A DNA stretch of 64,000 nt from Candidatus Flexicrinis affinis (GCA_016716525.1 JADJWE010000002.1:558001-622000); one strand, 5' to 3'. Counted from the first letter of the stretch, positions 35,156 to 43,890 are shown. Notes: generated from the letters alone by a model not told the origin. Made by a program: numbers and translations.

Positions 35156-36078
35156 TCGTTGATGCGCGGGTCGAACGCGTCGCGCAGGCCGTCGCCGATC
35201 ACGAACAGACACAGCACCGTGACGAAGATCAGCAGCCCGCTGACGGTCGCCATGTGCGGCCCGCGCGTGAAGAACTGCTGCGCGTTCGAGAGCATGTTGC
35301 CCCACGTCGGCGTCGGCGGTTGAACGCCGAGCTTGAGAAAGCTCAGCGTCGCCTCGGTTAGCATCAGCCCGCCGATGCCGCCAGCCAGCGACAGGAACAT
35401 CAGCGACAGCGTATTGGGAAAGATGTGGACGAGCATGATGCGCCAGCTCGACGCGCCCATCGCCTTGGCACTTATCACAAACTCCATGCCGCGAAGTTGG
35501 ATCGTCTGCCCGCGAACGAGGCGTGTCCCGCCGGTCCAACCGACCATCGCGATGACGATCACCAACGTGACCGCCGAGCGTGTCAAGATCGTCGAGAGCA
35601 GCAGCAGCAAATAAATGCTCGGGATGCTGTCGAGAGTCGTGATCACCCAGTTCATCAGGTCATCGACGCGACCGCCGAAGTAACCCGCGATCAACCCGGT
35701 CAGGACACCGATCGTCAAGGTGATGACCGACCCGAAGAAGCCGATGGCCAGCGAGATTTGGCCGCCATACAACAGGCGCGCGGCGTAGTCGCGGCCGAGG
35801 TCGTCGGTGCCGAGAATGTGGCCGGGGCTTCCGGGCGGCAGCAGACGCATCTGCGGGTTGGTCGTCTCCGGATCGACCTGCAAGATGTGACGGCAGATCG
35901 GGTCGGCCAGCACGACCAACACGGTAATCAACGCCAGCGTGATCAGTGCGATCAGCGTCAGGCGGTCGTGGCGGATACGCCGCAGGGCGCGCCGGGTCAG
36001 CGATTCACTCTTGAGATGCGCGGCCGGATCGTCACCCAAGCGGGCGACGGCGTCGGCGGAACGTGTGTTGGTTGCCAT
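35152..36078 (-). CDS. Peptide-type ABC transporter permease (DppC-like)
   Basis: A 308-residue permease. It has TM1 (about 38-60), the DppC-type loop 'GHILGTDDLGRDYAARLLYG', four further helices, and the coupling loop 'EFVISAKAMGASSWRIMLVHIFPN'. The ATG at 36078 has GAGGA about ten bases upstream; a TTG 21 bases earlier overlaps the DppB-like gene. It is the last gene of the operon and the window shows no ATPase genes for this system, so it must share ATPases encoded elsewhere, or those of the Opp-type system. Confidence 0.88.
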   Translation of the reverse strand: MATNTRSADAVARLGDDPAAHLKSESLTRRALRRIRHDRLTLIALITLALITVLVVLADPICRHILQVDPETTNPQMRLLPPGSPGHILGTDDLGRDYAARLLYGGQISLAIGFFGSVITLTIGVLTGLIAGYFGGRVDDLMNWVITTLDSIPSIYLLLLLSTILTRSAVTLVIVIAMVGWTGGTRLVRGQTIQLRGMEFVISAKAMGASSWRIMLVHIFPNTLSLMFLSLAGGIGGLMLTEATLSFLKLGVQPPTPTWGNMLSNAQQFFTRGPHMATVSGLLIFVTVLCLFVIGDGLRDAFDPRIND

Positions 36079-36091
36079 GATGCGAACGTCC

Positions 36092-37165
36092 TCAGTCAAG
36101 CCGGATGCGCGGGTCGATCACCGCGTACAGGATGTCGGACAACAAGTAGCCGGCAATGGTGGCGACGGCAGCGTAGATCGTGAGCGCCATGACGACCGGA
36201 AAGTCGCGCTGGGTCACGGCTTCGACGCTGGTCTTGCCCAAGCCCGGGTAGTTGAAGATCGTCTCGACCACTACTGCGCCGGATATCAGCGAGGTGATGG
36301 CCGGGCCGAGCGCGGTCGCAATCGGGATCATCGCGTTGCGCGCGGCATGGCGATACCACACCACCGTCGCGGTCATGCCTTTGGCCTGTGCCGTGCGAAT
36401 GTAGTCCTGCGAGACGATGTCCAGCATCGACGCGCGCATCAGGCGGCTGAAGCCCGCCACCCCGCCGATCGAGAGCACGAACACCGGCAGGATGATGTAT
36501 TCGAGGCGTTCCCAGAGCGGCGGGCACGAGTCGTTGAGCGTCATTGCGCATCGGTCTCCAATCGGAAAGACGCGGAACTGAACGCTCAACAACAGCAGGA
36601 TCATCAACGCGAACCAGAACAGGGGTATCGCCGTCAGCGCGACCGACAGCACGCGCGACGCCTGATCGAACCATCCGCCGCGCTTGACCGCCGCCACAAT
36701 CCCGATGGAAATGCCGATGACCGTGCCGAGGAAGAACGAGCTAACGCTGAGTTCGAGGGTTGGCACTACGCGCTCCACGATGATGTCAAGCACGGGCCGC
36801 TTCTTGGTGAACGACACGCCGAAGTCGCCGCGCAGTACGCCGTGCCGTCGCCCGGGTGGCTCCGCCTCGCCGTCACCATCCGAATCCAACGGCAGCAGAA
36901 CAGCATGATCGCTCACGCCGTCGCCGTCACTGTCCCAGCGCATCCAGTCGTCCCCCAACAACCAGCGCAGATACTGAATATGGATCGGATCGTCCACGCC
37001 GAGCTCTGCCGCGACCCGCGCCATCTCTTCGGGCCGGGTGCCGGGCCGGAACGCCAACTGCGCAACCGGATTACCCGACGCGGCCATCAGGACGTACGAC
37101 AGCAGCGTGATACCAAAGAAGATCGGGATCGACTGCAGGAGTCTCCGGACGATGTATCGCCCCAT
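36092..37165 (-). CDS. Peptide-type ABC transporter permease (DppB-like) with DxDxDG insert
   Basis: A 357-residue permease, longer than the usual 310-330. TM1 is at about 8-29. The external loop between TM1 and TM2 contains an insert at about 71-108 with two acidic loops, Asp78-Ser-Asp-Gly-Asp-Gly and Asp94-Ser-Asp-Gly-Asp-Gly, the pattern of calcium-binding loops. The usual 'GVLRGDFGVSFTKKRPV' follows. A second loop near 208-225 holds two cysteines ('DRCAMTLNDSCPPL'). The coupling loop 'DYIRTAQAKGMTATVVWYRH' is normal. AAGGGA precedes the ATG. It starts 167 bases after the binding-protein gene, and the gap is filled with hairpins. Confidence 0.9.
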   Translation of the reverse strand: MGRYIVRRLLQSIPIFFGITLLSYVLMAASGNPVAQLAFRPGTRPEEMARVAAELGVDDPIHIQYLRWLLGDDWMRWDSDGDGVSDHAVLLPLDSDGDGEAEPPGRRHGVLRGDFGVSFTKKRPVLDIIVERVVPTLELSVSSFFLGTVIGISIGIVAAVKRGGWFDQASRVLSVALTAIPLFWFALMILLLLSVQFRVFPIGDRCAMTLNDSCPPLWERLEYIILPVFVLSIGGVAGFSRLMRASMLDIVSQDYIRTAQAKGMTATVVWYRHAARNAMIPIATALGPAITSLISGAVVVETIFNYPGLGKTSVEAVTQRDFPVVMALTIYAAVATIAGYLLSDILYAVIDPRIRLD

Positions 37166-37210
37166 GATGTGTGTCCCTTACCTATAAAGTAGGCAGTTGC
37201 AGAGGCTTGT

Positions 37211-37308
37211 CCCCGGTGGGGCGCTGCCCCAGACCGGGGTTGAAAGCTGCGCCGTCTGCGACTGCATCGAACGTCCGCTGCCGGTGTGCGTTGACACCGG
37301 CGGCGGAC
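37211..37308 (-). terminator. Two tandem hairpins between binding-protein gene and dppB-like gene
   Basis: The first pairs CCCCGGTGGGGC (37211-37222) with GCCCC (37226-37230) and ACCGGGG (37233-37239), with a two-base bulge. The second pairs 37273-37287 with 37294-37308, a 15-bp stem with one mismatch and a six-base loop. Both are in the 167-base gap on the minus strand. They are likely to give partial termination or protect the binding-protein mRNA 3' end. Confidence 0.65.
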
Positions 37309-37332
37309 AGGATGTGTGGTTGGATCAGTCGG

Positions 37333-39069
37333 CTAGCGGATCGTCCACGCCGGCAGGTTCCACGTCGTGCTGTTGGTCTTGGGTTCGAAGCCTTCGACAG
37401 TGCTCTGCACGATCACCGGAACGATCGACGTATTGACGAGGAAGTACGGCACGTTGTCGTGGATGATCTCCTGCGCGCGGTCGTACAGCGCCTTGCGCTC
37501 GGCGACGTCACAGCCGGGCAGGCTGCGCGCTTCCTTCATGATCTCCTCGAACTCGGCGTTGTAGAACGATCCGGTGTTGAAGCCGGCGCCGGGCAGATCG
37601 CCATCCAGCCCGAGCTGGTCGTACATGTCCTGCGGCCGGGTCGCGGTCACGCCCCAGAACACCATCAGCAGGTCGTACTGTTGGGCGACGAGGCGGTCGA
37701 TCATGGGCGAGAACTCCATGATGTCGAGATCAAGCTGGATACCCACCTGCTTGAGCTGATCCTGAATGAGCACGTTGGACGCATCGACCGACGGGTTACC
37801 GCCAAACGACGTCAGCGTGAGGACGAGCGGCGTGCCTGCCGGAACCGTGCCCACGGCATCGGTGGCCACGCGCGGCGTGTTGACGTCGTTGTCGTCGTCC
37901 ACCCAGCCCGCTTCGTCAAGCAGCTGCTTGGACAATTCGGGATCGAACGCATACGGCTCGATGTCCTCGTTGTACGCCCAAGACTGTGGCAGCATCGGCC
38001 CGCCGACCGGACGTCCGGTGCCGCTAAACGCGCCGGCGTTCAGGTCGTCATGGTTGACCGCATGCACGAGGGCGCGGCGCACGTTCAGGCTGCTGAGGAT
38101 TGGGTGCGGATCCTGCTCAACGAGGTTGCCTTCCTCATCGACGCCGGGGAGCGGGTTCTCGGGGTTGCCGAGGTTGATGAGCATGACCTGCCAGCCGCCG
38201 GCGGGCACGTCGACCAGCGTAAACTCGCCGTTAGCGGCGCGCTCGCGCGCCTCGGCTTCGCGGTCCTCCGGTGCATTCGAGTAGGTGATCTGTCCGTTCA
38301 GGAACTGCTCGAACTCAACCAGTTGGTCGGCCACGGTCTTGTACACGAAGCCTTCCGGCACGACGTAGCCGGCCGGGCTGTCCGGGTAGTTTTGGTCGGC
38401 CAGCAGCGTGACCTGTTCGCCCGGACGGAAATTGGCGAATCTAAACGGTCCGGCAGTGACTTCCGGGTTCAGGTTGGCCGGGTTTTCGGTGGTCATGTCC
38501 GCAAACGACGGATAGATCGACTCGAAGTAGTGCGCAGGTACGACCGGCAGAGAGGCCGCGACGAAGACCGCGGTGCAGTCCGACTCGGTGAAGTTGATGA
38601 CGACCGTGTAGTCGTCCGGCGTCTCGAGCGAATCGATCGTGTTGATGAACGATGCGATCGGCGTATCGACGTCACCGCTGACGATGGCATCGTATGCGTA
38701 CTTGACGTCGCGGCTCGTAATCGGCGTGCCGTCGCTCCACGTCCAGTCGTCGCGCAGGTTAACGGTCAGCGTACGGTTGTCGTCGCTGAGTGTCCAGTCG
38801 ACCGCAATCGAACCCGCGGCGCCGGGTGTCGGCAGGCCTGTCTCGGGGTCACCGTCGATGAACGTCGGGTAGATTTGCTCGATGACGTCTTCGGACGAGC
38901 CATCAGACTGAAGGATGGGGTTGGTTGTGGCGATATCGCCGCCGAAATTGCCGAGGATGACGGGCTGACCTTCGCCGGGTCCAACCGGATCCTGCGCCGA
39001 GGCAGGGATCGCGATCAGCAGGGCGGCGAGCAGCACTGCCAACAGGGTACGTATCGTGGAACGGGTCAT
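37333..39069 (-). CDS. Extracellular solute-binding protein, family 5 (DppA/OppA-like)
   Basis: A 578-residue exported binding protein with signal peptide at 1-24 ('LLAVLLAALLIAIPASAQ') and no lipobox. Family-5 landmarks are 'NRTLTVNLRDDWTWSDGTPI', 'TSRDVKYAYDAI', 'LNVRRALVHAVNHDDL' and 'YDLLMVFWGVTATRPQD'. It should bind peptides or similar solutes for the permeases downstream. The ATG at 39069 is chosen because it gives the signal peptide and GGGGAGG lies about seven bases upstream; a longer frame upstream looks non-coding. Confidence 0.88.
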   Translation of the reverse strand: MTRSTIRTLLAVLLAALLIAIPASAQDPVGPGEGQPVILGNFGGDIATTNPILQSDGSSEDVIEQIYPTFIDGDPETGLPTPGAAGSIAVDWTLSDDNRTLTVNLRDDWTWSDGTPITSRDVKYAYDAIVSGDVDTPIASFINTIDSLETPDDYTVVINFTESDCTAVFVAASLPVVPAHYFESIYPSFADMTTENPANLNPEVTAGPFRFANFRPGEQVTLLADQNYPDSPAGYVVPEGFVYKTVADQLVEFEQFLNGQITYSNAPEDREAEARERAANGEFTLVDVPAGGWQVMLINLGNPENPLPGVDEEGNLVEQDPHPILSSLNVRRALVHAVNHDDLNAGAFSGTGRPVGGPMLPQSWAYNEDIEPYAFDPELSKQLLDEAGWVDDDNDVNTPRVATDAVGTVPAGTPLVLTLTSFGGNPSVDASNVLIQDQLKQVGIQLDLDIMEFSPMIDRLVAQQYDLLMVFWGVTATRPQDMYDQLGLDGDLPGAGFNTGSFYNAEFEEIMKEARSLPGCDVAERKALYDRAQEIIHDNVPYFLVNTSIVPVIVQSTVEGFEPKTNSTTWNLPAWTIR

Positions 39070-39128
39070 GCTAGACCTCCCCTTGGAAGATGGTACGACC
39101 TTCCGAAGGTAGCGAGGCCTTATTGCGA

Positions 39129-39157
39129 TGTCTAAACATCTGACAACAACCCCGCAA
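39129..39157 (-). promoter_or_regulatory. Candidate promoter of the second peptide-importer operon
   Basis: On the minus strand TTGCGG (39152-39157) and TAGACA (39129-39134) are separated by 17 bases. The predicted start is about 50 bases before the ATG at 39069. Both hexamers resemble those before the Opp-type operon. Confidence 0.4.
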
Positions 39158-39234
39158 GTCCAACACGAATTCAATCGCTTTGAATGGATTCTAACGATCT
39201 CAAATGTGGTAGAGACGCGGGGTTCAGAGGCCGC

Positions 39235-40338
39235 CTAGCCGCGAATCAGCAGATGCAGATCGCCGAATTCGTGCCAAAGATAGCCGGTGGCGATAGCTTC
39301 GTGATACACGCGCATCAGGTGGGCACGCGGCGCGAGCGCCTCCAACATCGCAAGGTGCGACGCGCGCGGCTCGTGAAAGCCGGTAATCAAGCCGTCGACC
39401 GCGCGCACCCCGCGCTCCGGCGAGATCACAACGTCCGTCCATCCCTCGCCGGGATGTGTGACGCCGTCGTCATCGGTGACCGCTTCGAGCGCGCGGACAA
39501 CCGTTGTCCCCACGGCGATCACGCGACGCCCTGCCCCGCGTGCCGCGTTGACGAGCGCCGCGGTCGAGGCCGGAACGTGAAACTGCTCCTCATACGGCGG
39601 TTCGTTCTCTTCGAGGCTGGCGACGCCGGTATGCAGCACGAGTGGAGCGAACTGCACCCCGCGCGCCGTCAACGCGGTGATCAGGTCGGGCGTAAAGGCG
39701 CGGCCTGCGGACGGCATCTCGGCGCTGCCGGGGCTGTTGGCGTACACCGTCTGGTAGTAACCGATGTCCCACGCATCAGGCACGTAGCTGTAGCGGATCG
39801 GCCGGCCGACGCGATCGAGGTAGTCAAGCACAGGCAGCGGAAGATCGAGCACGGCCACCCACAGCCGAACATCGCTCCCGACCTGCCGCTGAACCGGTGC
39901 ATACGGCGTGAGCAGCTGCGCGATGCCGCCTTCCGGCAAGACATATCGTTCTCCCGGCTTTGCCGACGACCAGCGCCGCGTCGTACCGCCATCCGGAACG
40001 CGCACCTCGACGGTCCACAGATCGCCGGGCATGCGGGTCGAAAAGTGGATGACAAACGGTGCGCCGTCGGTCTCGCGCATCGCCGTCACAGCGGCCTTGA
40101 GCGTCGCGCTCGTGTTGATCGCCAGCACGTCGCCTGCACGCAAGTGTTGGCCGATGTCCTCAAACTGCCCGTGGTCCATGCAGTCGCACCCGGTACATGA
40201 CGTCAGCAGGCGGACCTGATCGCGGCGCAGGCCGCGCGCTTCCGGCGGCGCACTGGCCTCAAGCGCATTGGGCAGCGTAAAGTCGAACGTGTCGAGGGCA
40301 CGGACCGATTTCGTGAGTTCAGTCGTAAATGTTGGCAT
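39235..40338 (-). CDS. QueA-family protein (SAM:tRNA ribosyltransferase-isomerase-like)
   Basis: A 367-residue QueA homologue. It keeps the family frame: 'FDFTLPNALEASAPPEARG', 'FEDIGQHLRAGDVLAINTSA', 'HTGVASLEENEPPYEEQFHV', 'RRVIAVGTTVVRALEA' and 'VDGLITGFHEPRASHLAML'. Canonical QueA adds the cyclopentene group to 7-deazaguanine in tRNA. Here the 'LVxNxTRVxPARL' segment is changed to 'LAINTSATLKAAV', and a cysteine cluster (Cys48, 51, 53) is inserted near the N-terminus. No other queuosine gene is present. It starts five bases after an SDR-VOC fusion gene, so it is probably a paralogue with another substrate. Confidence 0.8.
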   Translation of the reverse strand: MPTFTTELTKSVRALDTFDFTLPNALEASAPPEARGLRRDQVRLLTSCTGCDCMDHGQFEDIGQHLRAGDVLAINTSATLKAAVTAMRETDGAPFVIHFSTRMPGDLWTVEVRVPDGGTTRRWSSAKPGERYVLPEGGIAQLLTPYAPVQRQVGSDVRLWVAVLDLPLPVLDYLDRVGRPIRYSYVPDAWDIGYYQTVYANSPGSAEMPSAGRAFTPDLITALTARGVQFAPLVLHTGVASLEENEPPYEEQFHVPASTAALVNAARGAGRRVIAVGTTVVRALEAVTDDDGVTHPGEGWTDVVISPERGVRAVDGLITGFHEPRASHLAMLEALAPRAHLMRVYHEAIATGYLWHEFGDLHLLIRG

Positions 40339-40343
40339 TGGGG

Positions 40344-41438
40344 TTACTGCTCCTCGGGCGAGGGCTGAAACAATGTAAGCGCGATTCCGTCCGGGCCGGT
40401 CATGCGGCGGTTGGTGTGGCCCCACGGCGTCTTGACGATGCCGTTGACCGGCACGGCGCCTTTGCCGATCAGGCGCTCGGAATCGGCCGCGATATCCGGG
40501 ACGCTGAGCGCAAGACGCACACGGTTTTCCTGCGGGCCACCCGTCTCGATTCGATCGACGTCGGCGGCCTGCGTGCGGTCGGCGATCTCCAGCGTTGCGC
40601 GGCCGATCTCAAGCATCGCGCCGTGACCAATCGCGTCCCACCGTTCGACGACTTCGTAACCGAGACCCTCCGTATAGAATGCGAGCGTCTTGTCGAAGTC
40701 GTCGGTCTTGAGCACGAGGTTGAGCCATCCGTGCGGCTTGGCCACCGGCTCTGCGCCGACTTCGCGCGCACGGTAACGCCCGCTCGGTGCATCGCCTTCG
40801 ATCAGCCTGATCAACCCGGGAACGCTCTCCTCAGGCAGCGGCCGGTCGGTAATGTCCTCGCCGGGATACGCTTCCTGCTGCATCTTCGTCCGCATGTCGC
40901 CCGGATCGATCCACAGCACGCGCCAACCGGGCTGTTCAGCGGCCAACACGCGGGAGACTTGCTCAAGCGCGGCCTTGCTGCTGCCATAACCGCCCCACCC
41001 CGGGTATCCTACTACCGCGGCGTCGCTGCTGATGTTGATCACAGTCGCGCGCCCGTTCATTTCGGCGCGCACGGCTTGCAGGACTCCGAGCGGCGCGATC
41101 ACGTTGGCGGCGTAGACATCGGCTAGAATATCGAGCGGATATTGGAGCAGTGGGGGCTGTGGCGACGGCCCGAGGATCCCGGCGTTGTTGACGACCAGAT
41201 CCAGCCCGCCCAGCTCGCGGGCGGCGCGGGCAAGCGCGGCGCGATGCTCTGAGTCGCGGACATCGCCCGCGACGGCGCGGACGGTGGTGCAGGCGGCCAG
41301 TTCGTCAGCCGCGGAATTCAGCGCGTCTTGGCCGCGCGCGTCGAGGATCAGCGACCATCCGCGATCGGCCAGCCCGCGCGCAAGCGCCAGTCCCAACCCG
41401 CGCGAGGCACCGGTGATAAGTGCGGTACGTTGAGTCAT
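40344..41438 (-). CDS. SDR oxidoreductase fused to a VOC/glyoxalase domain
   Basis: A 364-residue two-domain protein. Residues 1-225 are a classical short-chain dehydrogenase: cofactor motif 'TGASRGLG' (9-16), 'NNAG' (84-87) and catalytic Ser138, Tyr151, Lys155. Residues about 238-358 are a vicinal-oxygen-chelate domain ('LNLVLKTDDFDKTLAFYTEG', 'GAMLEIGRATLEI', 'TGPDGIALTLFQ'). The SDR part should use NAD(P)H; the VOC part may bind a metal or substrate. GGAGG lies seven bases before the ATG. It is coupled to the QueA paralogue downstream, which suggests they work on one pathway that I cannot name. Confidence 0.85.
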   Translation of the reverse strand: MTQRTALITGASRGLGLALARGLADRGWSLILDARGQDALNSAADELAACTTVRAVAGDVRDSEHRAALARAARELGGLDLVVNNAGILGPSPQPPLLQYPLDILADVYAANVIAPLGVLQAVRAEMNGRATVINISSDAAVVGYPGWGGYGSSKAALEQVSRVLAAEQPGWRVLWIDPGDMRTKMQQEAYPGEDITDRPLPEESVPGLIRLIEGDAPSGRYRAREVGAEPVAKPHGWLNLVLKTDDFDKTLAFYTEGLGYEVVERWDAIGHGAMLEIGRATLEIADRTQAADVDRIETGGPQENRVRLALSVPDIAADSERLIGKGAVPVNGIVKTPWGHTNRRMTGPDGIALTLFQPSPEEQ

Positions 41439-41448
41439 GGTGAAACCT

Positions 41449-41474
41449 CCATACGATACGACTCAAGCGTATGG
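41449..41474. repeat. Inverted repeat in the SDR/epimerase divergent region
   Basis: CCATACG (41449-41455) and CGTATGG (41468-41474) form a 7-bp inverted repeat with a 12-base spacer. The first arm overlaps the ribosome site of the SDR gene. It could be an operator; there is no local regulator to assign it to. Confidence 0.3.
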
Positions 41475-41567
41475 CAACTACGGCAATGGACACATCGCGC
41501 GACAGGACAGCCTAGCCCTGAACGTTGGTACAGTGTACGATCTTGAGGGCACCGGTACGGAGGTACT

Positions 41568-42478
41568 ATGACACAGCGGGTAATCACGCTGGAAAACGCA
41601 TCTTGGAAGGTCGGAATTCTGCCCGAGACCGGCGCATCGGTCGCGTTCGGACAGTTCTGGAACGGCAGCACATGGATCGACGTCATGCGCCCGACCGATC
41701 CGGCCGACTACGGCAACGCGTCCAAGTGTGCCAGCTTCATCATGCTGCCGTGGTGCAACCGCATCCGCGAAGGTGTCCTCAAGACTGCCGGACAGCGCTA
41801 TCAACTGCGCACCGCGCCGGAGGACAACACCGCCCGTCATGGCGACGTGCGCAATCGACCGTTCAAGGTCGTCAAAGAGTCAAATCATGCCGTAACGTGC
41901 ACGTTCGATAGCCGTGACTTCACCGACATCAACTGGCCGTTCGCGTTCACGGCGCAGGTGCGCTATTTGCTGGACGGTCCACGCTTCACGTGGGACCTAC
42001 AGATTCGCAACGTGGACAAGCGGTCGTTCCCTGCCGGCTTCGGCCATCATCCGTATTTCGTCAAGACGAACACGCCGCCCACCCTGCAAATTCCGTGCAC
42101 GCAGCAGTTCGACCTGCTGGACTCATTGGCGCACAGCGCGCCTCGCACGGTGGACCCCGCGCTCAACTTCGTCAAGCCCCGGCCGATGGGCGACCGCGTC
42201 TATGACGACGTGCTGACCGGTCGCATCCCGATGGTCGCGTACGCATGAGCTGGGACGAGCTGGACGTGATTCTTACGCTCGATGCCGAACCCGTGTTTGC
42301 GCATTGGCTGTTGTATGCGCCCGAGGGCCAGCCGTTCATCGCGCTTGAGCCGATGACCAACGTCAACGACGGTTTCAACCTCGTCGACGCCGGAATCGAA
42401 GGCTCGGGCGTGTTTATCCTGTCACCCGGCGAAATTCGCAGCGGCGCGTTCTCGATGACCGTGATGCTGGCCGACTAA
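41568..42478 (+). pseudogene. Aldose 1-epimerase, interrupted by one frameshift
   Basis: The two parts together make one galactose mutarotase-like protein of normal length (about 300 residues). The first part (to 42248) has 'ASFIMLPWCNRIREGVL', 'ARHGDVRN' and 'FGHHPYFVKT'; the second, in another frame, continues with 'MSWDELDVILTLDAEPVFAH' and 'FIALEPMTNVNDGFNLVDAG', carrying the catalytic glutamate region. Reading the second frame upstream gives 'SHPDGRVRMSWDEL', so the break is near 42215-42222 and restoring one G in 'ACCGGTCGC' joins the frames. GGAGG precedes the ATG at 41568. Several other breaks lie within the next 4 kb, so a local sequencing or assembly error is as likely as a true pseudogene. 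Confidence 0.8.
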
Positions 42479-42481
42479 CAC

Positions 42482-43591
42482 CTAAGCAGACGCAAATCGG
42501 ACGGAATAGATTGGTGGCAGATTGCCGCCCAAGCACTGCCACGATTCACCGCGGTCGCTGGATAAGTACAGGTTGCCGGTGGTCGTACCGAAGGCCAGCG
42601 TGTCGCCGCTCAAGTCAAGCGCGTGGCGGAACACGACGTCAAACGCCGCGCCTTGCGGCAGGCCGTTTCGAAGGGCCGCCCACGTATTTCCACCGTCTTC
42701 GGTGCGGCACACGCACAACGCGCGATCAACCGCGATGCGGAACTCGGAGTCGATGGCCGGGACGACCCACGCCGTATTTGCATCATGCGGATCAACCGCA
42801 ATCGGAAAGCCGAAATACGCAGGCGCTTCAGGCTGCGAGATGTTCTTCCATGTCTTCCCGCTGTCGATACTGCGGAACACGCCGCAGTGATTTTGTTGCC
42901 ACAGCACGTCCGGGTTGGACGGCGACATCAACATGAAGTGCGGGTCGTGCCCGAACTCGGATGTCGGGTCGGGCAGAAAGTCGGCATACAGGCCGCTGTT
43001 GCGCGGATGCCACGTCGCGCCGTCGTCGTGCGTTTCATACACGCCGCCGCAGCTAATGCCGACGACGATGTGCGCGCTGTCGCGCGGATCGACGCAGATC
43101 GAGCACAGGCCCGGATGATCGCGCCCACCGCCGAACCACCATTCGCTGCGCTCCGACCGATCCCACAAGGACTGCACCAGTTCAAACGACTCGCCTCCGT
43201 CGTCACTGCGGAACAAGCCGCCGGGTTCGGTGCCGATGTACAGACGTTCGGGCTGATCAGCCCCGCCGGGCTGGATGATCCAGATATAGCTGAGCTTAGC
43301 CGGCGTCTCGCGCCGATCGCCCCCGGGAAAACCGACACTCTGTACGGCACCGTCGGGAAACACCGGCACGGGAACTTCTTGCCACATTGCACCCACGTCG
43401 TCTGACCGGTGCAGTTTCTGCCCCCAATGGCCATGGTCGAGGCCCGCCCACAGCGTGCCGGTACGCGGATCTCGCATTGCGTAGCTCACGGGCTGAGCAC
43501 GGAAGCTCTCGCTCTTGTAGCGCCACGCGCCGTTGTGCCGTTCGTACTGCAGCAGTCCCTTGCGCGTGCCGAGTATCAACAGGTCGCCCAT
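42482..43591 (-). CDS. BNR/Asp-box beta-propeller (exo-sialidase-like)
   Basis: A 369-residue cytoplasmic beta-propeller with repeated Asp-boxes: 'SDDGGESFEL', 'HDDGATWHPR', 'SIDSGKTWKN', 'TEDGGNTWAA' and 'SSDRGESWQC'. It starts with 'LLILGTRKGLLQYER'. Sialidases and photosystem-assembly factors share this fold, but I see no sialidase arginine triad, so enzymatic function is doubtful. There is no signal peptide. Its ATG lies two bases after the stop of a MoaD/ThiS-like gene, so the two are translationally linked. Function unknown. Confidence 0.8.
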   Translation of the reverse strand: MGDLLILGTRKGLLQYERHNGAWRYKSESFRAQPVSYAMRDPRTGTLWAGLDHGHWGQKLHRSDDVGAMWQEVPVPVFPDGAVQSVGFPGGDRRETPAKLSYIWIIQPGGADQPERLYIGTEPGGLFRSDDGGESFELVQSLWDRSERSEWWFGGGRDHPGLCSICVDPRDSAHIVVGISCGGVYETHDDGATWHPRNSGLYADFLPDPTSEFGHDPHFMLMSPSNPDVLWQQNHCGVFRSIDSGKTWKNISQPEAPAYFGFPIAVDPHDANTAWVVPAIDSEFRIAVDRALCVCRTEDGGNTWAALRNGLPQGAAFDVVFRHALDLSGDTLAFGTTTGNLYLSSDRGESWQCLGGNLPPIYSVRFASA

Positions 43592-43593
43592 AA

Positions 43594-43890
43594 CTATCCC
43601 CCCGAAAGTGCCTGCATGAAAAATACGACTTGATCCTCTTTGACGCGGTCGGCCAACGTCGTGCGATCCAGCACGAACTCGTCGCCGATGAAGACGTTGA
43701 CGTGCTTGCGCAAGGCACCGCGTTCGTCGACAAAATATGACGCGATTCCCGGATAGCGCGCGTCGAGCGCCTGCACGACGTCCGCCACGGTATCGCCTTG
43801 AACGGTGATCCCTTGTTCGAGCGTTGGGAAGAACTTCTGCAGATGTGACGTGAATCGGGCGCGTGGCATTGACTGTTTCCCGTCAGTCAT
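43594..43890 (-). CDS. MoaD/ThiS-like ubiquitin-fold protein ending in Gly-Gly
   Basis: A 98-residue protein with a beta-grasp pattern ('ITVQGDTVADVVQALDARYP', 'HVNVFIGDEFVLD', 'VKEDQVVFFMQALSGG') and the C-terminal di-glycine used for adenylation and thiocarboxylate or conjugate formation. The N-terminus could also start at an ATG seven codons later. No adenylating (MoeB/ThiF) enzyme, molybdopterin gene or thiamine gene is nearby; the only partner is the BNR propeller gene two bases downstream. It could be a sulfur carrier or a protein modifier. Confidence 0.82.
   Translation of the reverse strand: MTDGKQSMPRARFTSHLQKFFPTLEQGITVQGDTVADVVQALDARYPGIASYFVDERGALRKHVNVFIGDEFVLDRTTLADRVKEDQVVFFMQALSGG

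Noticed and set aside
35939..37192. 417-residue plus-strand frame opposite the DppB/DppC-like genes
   Set aside because: Shadow of two well-supported permease genes; no hydrophobic or catalytic pattern.
37171..39135. 654-residue plus-strand frame opposite the second family-5 binding protein gene
   Set aside because: Low-complexity, charge-rich translation without recognisable domains; the minus strand has a signal peptide, ribosome site and family-5 motifs.
42482..43591. True sialidase activity for the BNR propeller
   Set aside because: Asp-boxes alone are structural; I could not find the arginine triad and there is no signal peptide.
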